Assembly (NCBI GenBank): GCA_029844215.1 | Contig: CM056738.1 | Location: 65,687,593 to 65,751,592 of the forward strand | Origin: Przewalskia tangutica | Taxonomy: Eukaryota; Streptophyta; Magnoliopsida; Solanales; Solanaceae | DNA length: 64,000 nucleotides | Direction: 5' to 3' | In this document: in pieces, positions 49,411 to 59,344 of the stretch | Layout: each line of letters opens with the position of its first letter | Position numbering within the stretch: the first letter of the stretch is position 1 | Program-made: the position numbers and the translations under genes | Notes under the pieces: model-generated | Told to the model about the DNA's origin: nothing | The model's input: the letters and a program-made list of their open reading frames with translations, nothing else | Databases searched by the model: none

Positions 49411-50144
49411 CGCTTTGATATTGTGTGACTTGATCGCGTCAGTTGGTAGGGTAGTATATGCGTCCCTCCATAAAGGGCCGGATTGTGTTATGAAAGGTAA
49501 GTAAGTTAGATGGAAATGAACTTAATGACTTCTCCTAAGTATGTACGTAAGATATGGCTATAACATTTATTGAAAATGGGAAAAGATAATAAGGTACGAT
49601 TAAGTTCATAAATGGTAATGACACTGCAAGATCTGGTATGTACTCTGTATATTTGTCCCTGTCATTCTTTTGTACAGTTATGATCTGTTTACTGAACGTT
49701 ATTTTTGTTCCATATTAAATTTTTGTTATGCGGCCCGCCGAGTGCGTTAAATGCCGCGAGTTTTAGGTACCTGTGTTGGTGATCCTTGCTCTTAGGATCT
49801 CGGTTGATTTTGGGAAAAAGCCCCATTTGCTCGGAGGCTTATCTCTTGATGCAGTTTCCACGAGGTTGTAGATTCATGTATATTTAGGGGTATGGCGGGG
49901 CCTGTTCGCCACGATTGTTATGGTAAAACTCTTAAGTGCTGTAGTCACATATGTGGGTCGGTTTGTAAAGAAATGAAATTTGCTTTGTATATATTTATGT
50001 CCAGGAGGTAGCCCTATCGGCTAACTGTTGTTTTATACATTTGTTCTATTTTATAGTTTCATGTATGTTCCTGCTATTCTCTCGATGCATACGTAAGGGT
50101 GCCCGGGTAGGGCACGATCGCGAGGGGTCGGTCGTGACATGAAC

Positions 50145-50530
50145 CTTGACTTGTCGACAATCGGCCAAATGACCTACACAGTCCATAAAAGGCTTCATAA
50201 GGCACCATCCGAATACTGAAATGGTAGCTAGTATAATACTCACTCAACAAGAGGCACATAATCCTTGCTGCTACCCCTAAAATAAAAAACACCGGCCCGA
50301 GGGTGAATGCAATACTGGGACTCACCTGAGTTCCTAACCGCTTTGGTAAAACCTCCGAAAAGAAATAGCCATAACCGGGCTCCACTGCTGCCATAAAATA
50401 AAAGTAGGAACCCGTGCAGCCTTACAACCTTCACGATATACAACATCACGCATAACCTCCGCGAGTAAACGATCTGATCGAAAGACAAGATGGGCTGATC
50501 TCATCGGCCCTACCTGCGGTCGAGCATCCA
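50145..50530 (-). pseudogene. pol: Integrase fragment in D, part 2
   Basis: Continues the D integrase beyond the C insertion. Minus-strand reading shows the MVPYEAFYG motif near 50190-50220 (E has MAPYEALYG), then core sequence equivalent to E up to about 55950. Many stops. It ends near 50530, where untranslated family sequence begins. Confidence 0.75.
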
Positions 50531-51030
50531 CAAACTCGTGCGATGGTTACCTAAACTTGGGCCTAACACCCTCGTGACCCTATCATCTAGCGGGACCACC
50601 TCAAGCCCCACCACATTCGGACTCACGGGTTGACTCGCGATATGGCCTCAACGACCAGCCGTACTAAACTCTCGTTCCCCGATCCGGAACAATCTTACCA
50701 ATTCACGTCATGAAAGCTACCACTTCCATCTCACACTACCCATGGAATTATCCCTGATATATATTACGCATACCAAGTACTTGACAAAGACCAACCGTAA
50801 AATCATCCACTCGAGCGGCTTGCATCCAAGGTCCCAAGCGTATAAATTCTAAGGCTCACCATTTTCGTCCCCGGACTTACCCTCTCAACTACCCATGTTT
50901 CCTAATCCACGCTAATACAATGATATCCGTATAGCACTCCATGTATCTACCATAACAACTTAGACCGGTCTCTTAAGGGCTGAAGATATCTCTGTAACTA
51001 CTGCCTCACTTTCCCTTTGTCGCTCAAATC
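50531..51030 (-). other. 3' untranslated stretch of D, proximal part
   Basis: Resumes homology to G at about 3890 (GGTTACCTAAACTTGGGCC) and runs to gag. No coding content. Confidence 0.65.
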
Positions 51031-51560
51031 AAAACTTGCTCTGCTGGGCGCATAACTACAGAAGGTGATGAACAAGCCACCGATCCCGAAGGCTGAGTCT
51101 CAACATCCGTGCTACCTGCAGTCGGACAAGCTCTCACCAAATGGCCTGCCGCATGGCATAACAATCTCCCAAACTAGCACGACACCACGAGATCATCCTC
51201 GCCTCTCCATCCATAGAACTCGCGGCTATGACTCAAGAAATCCGAAGTCTCGGACTATTGGATCGGGGTGAACCTGATGCTGCCGGAACCACCGGCTCCG
51301 TCGTCCTCATTTCGGCCACCGGACTAGCTAGTAATCTGGCCGTCTCTCCTTGTAACTCATATCCTTTGTTCTGGCGTGGGACTAGAGGCTCGGTATCGTG
51401 GTCTCGTGAGCTACTCTTGCTCTCTAAACCTCTCGGGCTAGCGGCGTCATGAACTCCCGAATGAATCGTGTCTCGATAATGGTGGGCGTGCCACAGTAAC
51501 CCTCGTGCTCTGCTCGCAGCTCCCCTGTGCCTTGCCATACGGGCTCTGGTTGCCTTGCGT
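51031..51560 (-). pseudogene. gag: Gag remnant of D (internal deletion)
   Basis: The N-terminal third is readable at 51233-51560 (RGAASRARGLL, then DRHxxRDHDTE-like sequence) up to SPRLRIS. A jump follows to the knuckle and C-terminal region (about 51050-51230). The gag core is missing. The start codon is also altered compared with G. Confidence 0.72.
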
Positions 51561-51765
51561 AGGCAATACGGTGAAAAGAATACGTCGGAGGAGTCCAACT
51601 TATAACACGGCTCTGAGAGCGATCTCGAGTGAGAAGAATAGAAATCAATCCTAAATATTCTGCGACCTCACGATTATAGGTGTGGTGCCTGACAACCGAT
51701 AATCAAGACTTACTAGATACGGTTCGTAGACACTTTCCGAGGATTAACTGCTCTGATACCACTTT
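51561..51765 (-). other. 5' leader of D: intact primer binding site
   Basis: TGGTATCAGAGCAG on the minus strand at 51748-51761 matches the plant initiator Met tRNA site over the first 12 bases, the only unaltered one in the window. The dyad at 51672-51704 has lost GTGCAC. Confidence 0.85.
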
Positions 51766-52384
51766 TGTCACGACCCGACCTCGGGCCCGCGACTGGTGCC
51801 TTACCCCGGGCACCCTAGTGATACAACATCAGAGAAAATCAGCGGAAATAAAACTAAAACATGAGACAAGACATAAAGTATAAAACAGGCTAACCAAAAC
51901 GGTCACCTTCCTGAATATATACATATATATATATATCAAACTGAACAGTTAAATCCTTTTACAAACCACCACACAGTGATCTACAGACCTCTAAGAATGT
52001 AACCATAACTATGGCCAGACAGGCCGCCATACCCAGAATGTACAAGTATCTACCCGGCGAGGGACTATACCAAAGATAAGCCTCGGGCGGAGCTTCCCAA
52101 ACGCTGGCGTGATCCTATGGCGAGGATCCCTGGCGATGTACCTACTGCGGCATGAATGCGGCCGAAGGAGGTCGATCAACAGTACCAAGTATGTGGCGAA
52201 AATCATCAGCGAAATCATAACAGTCTAAAATAAAATAGGAGACATGTATGATAATCAAACTACAGTTTACAACATAAAAGTAGTCATGTCACGGCAGGGA
52301 CTCACTCCCTCAAAGTCATCCCTCATGCCCGTGGAACTCGTTCCTCAGCGCCGATCTAGGTATAAATCGTATGATACGTATAAC

Positions 52385-53020
52385 ATGTCTCGGCCCATCC
52401 CATGGGACTCGAGGTGGAATCGTGTGGAATACATGTCTCGGCCCATCTCATGGGACTCGATGAAGAATCGTATGGAATACATGTCTTGGCCCATCTCGTG
52501 GGACTCGATAAGAATCGTATGGAATACATGTCTCGGCCCATCTCATGGGACTCGATAAGAATCGTATGGAATACATGTCTCGGCCCATCTCATGGGACTC
52601 GATAAGAATCGTATGGAATACATGTCTCGACCATCTCGTGGGACTCGATAAGAATCGTATGGAATACGTGTCTCGGCCCATCGTGGGACTCGATAAGAAT
52701 CGTATGGAATACATGTCTCGGCCCATCTCATGGGACTCGATAAGAATCGTATGGAATACATATATCGGCCCGTCATGGGACTCGATAAGAATCGTATGGA
52801 ATACATGTCTCGCCCATCTCGTGGGACTCGATAAGAATCGTATGGAATACATGTCTCGGCCATCATGGGACTCGATAAGAATCGTATGAAATACATTCCC
52901 GGTCCATCCCATGGACTCGGTATAGAATCGGGTGAAATACATTCCCGGTCCATCCCATGGACTCGGTATAGAATCGGGTGAAATACATTCCCGGTCCATC
53001 CCATGGACTCGGTATCAAAT
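52385..53020 (-). repeat. 47-bp and 46-bp tandem arrays in D 5' LTR
   Basis: About 11 units of the 47-bp repeat, then three 46-bp units, the same layout as the 3' LTR. Several units lack 1-4 bases in the CCCATCTCATGGG dyad. A 183-codon minus ORF (52448-52999) is only the array read through. Confidence 0.9.
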
Positions 53021-54580
53021 CGGCCATAACATTTAAACTCTCTTTTAAAATGATTAAGATAATACCATACTTTCTTTTTAAATCAAAACACTTTCCTTTT
53101 TAAAAGTCAAGTAACAACATTCTTTTCCAAAAGTTCAAGTTGCCTAATTTCAAATACTCAAGTCTTTTATTTTCGAAAGCTTTCGTAGTTCATAGTCTTA
53201 ATCACTTAATAACATAATTCTCTTTTAAAATAATTTGAGTAACATATGTCTTATGTGTGAGTAGGTTATTCTTGTTTATAACAATCTTATTAAAGCATCC
53301 ATGATCTAGGAAATGTAATACAATTTTGTCTTATCTTAGCTTCTATGCAGATGGAGGTTTCTACTGGTTTTAATATAATTAATTATTTGTCAATACATTT
53401 TCCTTTATTAACGCTGCAGTGATTCGTTCGATACTTATTCTCCTTTCCGAAATCAGTAAAACATTATTCTTAATAAAAAACCAAGTACTCATTACTCACG
53501 AATGAGGTTTCACACTTTTTAACAAAATTCATATCAATTCAATTAAGTCAAGTCTCTTATCTTTTAAGATCAAGTCTCTTAACTTCTAAAATCAATAAAC
53601 CATTCTTTTACCTACATAAAGTCGTTATAACTAACTTCCCATAAAGCTATTATAACACTTTATGTTTTAAACCAACCAAAACTCATTTAGCACGTATGCG
53701 TCACGTACTACATTGTTTACAAAACATCATGCTAGAAAGGATAGGAAGAGGTCCACATACCTCGCGACGATTATCGACAATTAGCAAATCGCTCCAAAAT
53801 CAGAACCGCTAGCCGTTTCCACCCTTCAAGTAGAATACGCCACTAGTACTTCAACCTATACATGCCACAAAACGCCTATCAACCTGCAGATCTCTTCGTA
53901 GAGTAATTCTAGATACAAGATTCCTTATTCTACGGAAAATTGGCAAAGACCTCCCACATGACCACATAAATCTCTCCTCTAACGAGGCTGCTGCAAACCA
54001 ACAATCCCAAGGGGGTTACACGTCTAACCGGACGTGTACAATTCTACTCCACAATAATACTACAAGTCTACTGTAAATACAGTCCTATGTAAATACAGTT
54101 CAATTCTTTATAAACATCCTTCCAATATATCTTATACTCAATTCTAAATTACTACAATATGTAATATCCAATTACAATAGAGGGACATAGATCATTACCT
54201 CGATAAGCCCAAAATTATCCAAGATATAAGTCGATCCTGAGCAACGTTTAGCTCCAAATCCTTACGCTCCAACCCGCTCCAAGCAACCCTTAGAAGTTTC
54301 TAAACAACTTCTCTTAACACTTCATCTAAGCTATGAAGATTTTTCTAGGGCTTCATTTTGCGACTATTGTAATAAAATAGTATTTCCGGGTTCCTAGTAT
54401 TGAAAAAACTTTGGAATACAACTAGAGATACTAGGCTAAGGTATTTGGGATTTATACAACAATACTTAAGGTATTTATCTACACAAAGTGGGAGGGGGAC
54501 GAGAACAATTTTAAAGGGAGGGAGTATTTTGCCTTGGAAGACTTAAGTGTGGATGATATGAAGTCTTCAACTAAGGGGGG

Positions 54581-54777
54581 TATATATAGAAGAATCAAGG
54601 GTCAAGATCTATGCAAGTGTGTGGTCAATATTGGGCCATGTGGGTGGGTAGTTTACCAACCATTTGCCTACCACAAAAATGGGACAAGTGGCTTGCCACT
54701 TGTCCCCTAAAACGTCCAAGCCATGTGTCCCTCCTCAATTCGGCCACTTGGCCACATGGGGGTGACACGTGTCGCCC
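54581..54777 (-). promoter_or_regulatory. U3 promoter of D 5' LTR
   Basis: TATATATA at 54581-54588 and GGGTGACACGTGTCGCCC at 54760-54777, gap 171 bp. Confidence 0.7.
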
Positions 54778-55099
54778 CCCTACTCGTCCAAAATATTTCA
54801 TCTTCCGAAGATACCCGTAATGCCAAAAATCCGAAAATAAAGTGGGCCCCGCAAAACCGTAAATTCTCTCGTGGGCCCCACGTGACCAATTTCGGAAATA
54901 AAATTCCATAATTATCAAATATTCCAAAAAGTCCGAATACCAAATCTGGGAATCCAATTCCCATTAATGAACCTTTTTCCTTCACAAAATCTAAAAACTT
55001 TTCCGTCGAAAAATCACATCTTTCTTCCTTTCAAATTTTAATGTCGTATTCTCGTACGTACGTCCTCATATACATACTTTGGAACTACGGGGTGTAACA

Positions 55100-56743
55100 C
55101 CTGACCTGGCGATCGAGTATCGCTATGAGACTCTCCTCATACGATAAACCCTCTGTCACCTGGACCTCGCTAGCTGGGAAAACTCTCGATGGGTCTCCGA
55201 TACACATCCGTAACATAGAAACATGGAAGACCGGATGTACCGCCTCTAAATCCGATGACAGATCCAACTCATAGGCAACCTTGCCTACTCTACGGATGAT
55301 CTGGTAAGGCCCAATGTACCTTGGGCTAAGTTTTCCCTTCTTTCCGAACCTCATCACACCCTTCATGGGTGATACCTTCAAGAAGACCCAATCGTCTACC
55401 TGAAACTCCAAATGTCGACACCGATTATCTGCATAAGACTTCTGCCGACTCTGAGTTGCTAACAGTCTCTCCTGGATAAGATTCACCTTATCCACATCCT
55501 GTTGAATCAAGTCTGGGCCAACTAACTGAACCACGCCCACGTTGAACCAACCGATCGGCGACCTACACTTCCGCCCATACAAAGCCTCATAGGGCGCCAT
55601 CTGAATGCTAGAATGGTAGTTGTTGTTATAAGCAAACTCTACAAGAGGCAAATGATCCTCCCAGCTACCCCTGAAGTCAACAACACAGGCCCGCATCATA
55701 TCCTCAAGTGTACGGATGACGCTCTGCTGCCGTCGGTCGAGGATGAAACGCGATCGAGACTCACTGTGTCCTAACCCGCCTGGAAAGACCTCCAGAAGTT
55801 AGCCATAAACTGGGCTCCTCTATCTGATATAATCGATATAGGAACTCCGTGCAGTCTCACAATCTCCCTGATATACAATCTAGCATAATCCTCAGCCGAA
55901 TACGTAGTCCTGACTGGAAGAAAGTGGGCTTATTTTGTCAGCCTGTCTACAATAACCCAGATGGAATCACACTTTCTCTGAGTACGAGGTAACCCTGTAA
56001 CAAAATTCATGTGGATCACCTCCCACTTCAATGTCGGATTATCAATCGCCTGCAATAGCCAGGAACGGTGTTCAACCTTGACTGGCCAATTAGACACCGA
56101 GCAACAAAATCGCCACGTCCTCTTCGGCCATCCGCAATACATACATCGAGGTCATGGTACATCTTAGTCGACCGGATGAATAGATAACGATACCGCATGT
56201 GCCTCATGTCTGGGCGGTTACGCAACATCGGGAACACACATCGCCTCAAATCTTAGCACCCCATCAGCGCTACCTCAAATAGACTCTTCTCTCCGAAGAG
56301 TCGTATCGATCTGCGTATCATAATCCGGGTCCTCATCGTCGCCTCTTCACCTCATAAACGATGGAAGACTCGGCAATCTCACGAATCCGCACCCACTATC
56401 ATCGTCGGTATCGACCAATCGAACCCAGGCTCGCTAGGCGATGGATCGACGGACCGTATCACATGTATCTGGTTGTACCTCTGACAGGCTCCCCATCGAT
56501 CTACGACTCAAAGCATCTGCAACCACGTTGGATTTTACCGGATGGTATAGAATATCAACATCATAATCCTTCAACAACTCTAGCCACCATCTCTGCCGCA
56601 AGTTCAGCTCCCTCTGCCTGAAGATGTACTAGAGGCTCTTGTGGTCTGCATAAATATCCACATGAACCCCGTATAAATAATGTCTCCAAATATTCAAGGC
56701 ATGAATAACTGCGGCCAACTCTAAGTCGTGAGTAGGGTAATTC
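55100..56743 (-). pseudogene. pol: Pol of E: RNase H to integrase
   Basis: Minus strand. RNase H end at about 56743-56600 (DLELAAVIHAL, IWRHYLYGVHVDIYADHKS), cut by F at 56743. The integrase zinc finger is around 56060-56260 (MYHDL, ARCL), then the core with LKWEVIHMNFVTGLP and SIWVIVDRLTK near 55930-56040. An open 204-codon piece (55085-55699) holds DHLPLVEFAYNN, MAPYEALYG, LSPRYIGPYQI and IGDPSRVFP, up to the D junction after ILDRQV. A TAG interrupts at about 55930 and frames shift in the finger. The best-preserved integrase in the window. Confidence 0.88.
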
Positions 56744-56961
56744 TGTTATACCCCGTATTTCCAGAGTATGTACGTAAAGGAATACGTACAAAAAAAAGTT
56801 TGGTCTTAAAGTTAGGCCTTGGACGATTTTTAGGCACAACTCACAAAGCGAACGGTTTTCCGACGAAACGTTTCCACAGCTTTCGTAGGATAAATTCCGG
56901 CTATGTCATTTCTAATTTTTGCGGATTTTTCCGAGAGACGTAACACTTTGGACCAACGAGA

Positions 56962-57158
56962 GGGCGACATTTGCCACCCTCTCATTGGTGGACTTGTCAC
57001 GGCAATAGGGCCGAATGGATGACCATCCTTGTCATAAAGTTGGTTAGATATTTTGTGTGCAAGTTGGCTAGGTACACTTGCCCTAATCTTGACCTTACAC
57101 TTGCCTAGCACTTGGCTAAATCTTGGCCATTGGTTGGCCATGTCTTGACCTATAAATA
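56962..57158 (+). promoter_or_regulatory. U3 promoter of F
   Basis: Degenerate version of the U3 palindrome and a TATAAATACCCC box, spacing conserved. The CACGTG core is lost. Confidence 0.68.
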
Positions 57159-58349
57159 CCCCTCTTGAGATGAAGAGTTCTTCATCCACAAAAGCTTTCC
57201 AAGTCTAAAATCCTTCCTCTCCTTTGTAAGCAATTCGTCCAACACACCCTCCCTCGAGAAGCTTGCCGAGGCTACCCCACCCCTAGCCTAGCCGAAACCT
57301 ACCCCCTCCTTGGTAGAAAAGTTGCCTTCTTGTATTGTTATAATGCCCAAAATACCTAGCCCAAATACCTTAGTACTTAGTAGAAGTTGTGAAGAACTAA
57401 TAAGGTTTACTTGGAGCATACAACTTAGGTGCAACACCTGGCTCAGGCGCGACTTTTTCTAGGATATTCTTGGTCTTACCGAGGTAACTAATCCTCACCC
57501 TCGTTGGAATTAAAGAATACTTCTTTGTTGTAGAATAAGAATAAGTATAAATACTTAGAAGGTTGTTAAGGAATAGAATTGAGTGTAACACCTTAGAAGG
57601 GTATAAAAGAAGAATATCTGAACTATACTTACATAGAATTTGTTTTCACGATGAGACTTATATAGCTCATGGGTAGGGTTGTCTGCCCGACTTTCAGTAG
57701 AATTGAGGACCCTCTGTTTAGAATGACCTACAGAATAGTCTAGACTTTGATAGATATCTGTGACTATTATAAATTCGATTCTCTGCGCGACATACGCGAC
57801 TTGGCGGTGGATTTCGTAGAGAAGGTATGTGATTCTTCCTAAAGCATGATATTTTACAATATGTATATAGTACGGTAGACGCACATGTGTTAATCGAATA
57901 ATACTTACGGCAATGCCTCGGCTTAAGCTGAATAATACGTCTGTGCAATGCCTCACCGCTTAAGCTGAATAATAAAGAAGCGAAAACATTTCAAAAGGAC
58001 TCTTGAACCATTTATTAGAGAAGAGAACTAATTGGTTTTAAAGCGAAGCTTAAGAGTTATACTAGCTTTATGGGAAGTAAGTATAACCACTTAAGATTGA
58101 TAAAAGAAACAAGTTTGCCTATGTGTTTATAACGGACTTATATTGTGAAAAGAATAATAAGATGGTTTGATAAGTAGACATGATATGATGCTATGTGTGT
58201 TAGTATCTTGTAACGCTTGTATAGGTGAGTATCCTAGTTGTGCTTATGTTACTTAAAGATAAGTTGTTATGTTAGTATACTATCACTCACCTCTTGAGAT
58301 GATACCGGGGTTAAGCCGCCTCCGACGGGGTAGACTCGGTGATGCAGGA

Positions 58350-58560
58350 CCATGATTCGAGAATACCTCATGCGGGTCCAGGGGCCTATGCGAGCTACGA
58401 GAGTTCCAGTTAGTATGCGGGGTTATGCCTCATGCGGTCTATGTGGCGTGCGGACAATGAGTCGGGGCGATGCGAGAGTAGCTACCGCCGATGCGGGGTT
58501 ATACCTCATGCGGGCCCACGCGAGTGGCTATGCGGACTCGGAGTCGTGATTAGGCTTGCA
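58350..58560 (+). repeat. Short repeats in F LTR
   Basis: Irregular repeats of CCTCATGCGGG and TATGCGGGGTTATGCC, four to five times. Same position in the LTR as the arrays of other elements. Confidence 0.7.
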
Positions 58561-59143
58561 GAATGAGGATGTGGCGAGTGGCCTGTTTCGATCATTCGCA
58601 GCCTAGACAAGACGTATTCTGATTACCTATTGTTGCTCTTGTTTGTGATGTGGCACTATGTGCGGTTTCTTGGTTGTTCCACATATTTATAAACCGGTTT
58701 TAAAAATGATATGTTTTCATTTAAGTACTTTACTGATTTCGCATACTTAGTACTGTTATCGACCTCGCCCGGGCTGCGTTCATGCCGCGGTAAGGGCAGC
58801 AGTGCTAGATCCGCATCCTTAGGATCTGCGTTGGTGTCGGGAGCTCCATCTCTTGGAGGCTCTACTTTTGGTATGATCTCCTGTTGTAGATAGTTTTTGC
58901 GATCGAGGGTATGGCGGGCCCTGTCCGCCATAGTTGTATATTTCCTTAAGTGCTGTAGTCATGTTTATGCGATGTCGGATGTAGCGCTAAAACATGATAT
59001 ATATATATATAGAAAGCGATGTTTTCTCACATGTCTGTGTCTTGTTTTATAAACTGTTTCATGTCTTGCTTTATGTTTCGATTACTCGATGTATGACTAC
59101 TTGGGTGCCGTGAGGCACGATCACGGGCCGGGCAGTCGTGACA

Positions 59144-59344
59144 AAAGTGGTATCGTGAGCGATTAATCCTCGGAAAGTGTCTCTGACCGTATCTAGTAGA
59201 GTCTTGATTATCGGTGTGTTGTGCACCACACCAATAATCGTGAGGCTATAGGATATTTAGGATTGGTTCGTTCTTCTCATTCCGAGATCGTGCTTTAGAG
59301 GTGTTATAGGTTGGACCCTCTAACGTATTCCTTTCTGTACGATT
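59144..59344 (+). other. 5' leader of F: primer binding site and dyad
   Basis: TGGTATCGTGAGCG at 59148-59161. The 34-nt dyad at 59206-59239 (GATTATCGGTGTG...CACACCAATAATC) is the best-paired copy, with GTGCAC near its centre. Confidence 0.82.

Larger units (their letters stand above)
22826..50139 (+). mobile_element. Element C: gag-only gypsy element carrying A and B in its 5' LTR
   Basis: Plus-strand element with perfect 5-bp duplication TGAAC (22821-22825 and 50140-50144) inside the D integrase. The 5' LTR (22826-44467) totals about 3.9 kb after removing A and B; the 3' LTR is 46211-50139 (3,929 bp). The internal region is 1,743 bp with primer site, degenerate gag and polypurine tract. No pol is present. 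Confidence 0.93.
46211..50139 (+). repeat. 3' LTR of C (unbroken)
   Basis: 3,929 bp from TGTTACACC to GTCGTGACA. It is the empty-site reference for both A and B. CACGTG palindrome at 46343-46360, donor-like GAGGTATGTG at 47602-47611, array at 48730-49410, hairpin GATCCT/AGGATC at 49781-49799. Confidence 0.95.
18747..55099 (-). mobile_element. Element D: chimeric gypsy element, split by C
   Basis: LTRs at 18747-22092 and 51766-55099. The internal region is 22093-22825 plus 50145-51765 after removal of C. On the minus strand it reads intact primer site, partial gag, untranslated stretch, integrase fragment, untranslated stretch, polypurine tract. It is inserted in the E integrase end. Flanks are TTTGA (18742-18746) and CCTGA (55100-55104), which fit one 5-bp duplication after two C-to-T changes. 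There is no RT or protease. Confidence 0.85.
51766..55099 (-). repeat. 5' LTR of D
   Basis: 3,334 bp, partner of 18747-22092. Hairpin at 52111-52128, arrays at 52385-53020, U3 promoter at 54581-54777. Confidence 0.92.
11762..56743 (-). mobile_element. Element E: pol-bearing Ty3/gypsy chromovirus (interrupted; 5' end off window)
   Basis: Visible parts are 11762-13259 and 18048-18440 (3' LTR), 18441-18746 (polypurine tract and end of pol) and 55100-56743 (integrase and RNase H). The gaps are filled by a LINE, by D with its nested cargo, and by F. It entered the H integrase; the left flank is GAACA (11757-11761). The 5' half, with RT, protease, gag and 5' LTR, should lie beyond F outside the window. 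Its LTR resembles those of B and C. Confidence 0.85.
56744..59143 (+). repeat. 5' LTR of F
   Basis: 2,400 bp, shorter than the other LTRs. GGGCGACATTTGCCACCC at 56962-56979, TATAAATA at 57151-57158 (gap 171 bp), donor-like GAAG/GTATGTG at 57831-57841, repeats at 58350-58560, hairpin GATCC...AGGATC at 58808-58826. Ends GTCGTGACA. Confidence 0.88.

Noticed and set aside
52448..52999. 183-codon ORF on the minus strand with repeated motifs
   Set aside because: It reads straight through the 47-bp array of the D LTR; both strands and several frames stay open, and the 3' LTR copy does the same.
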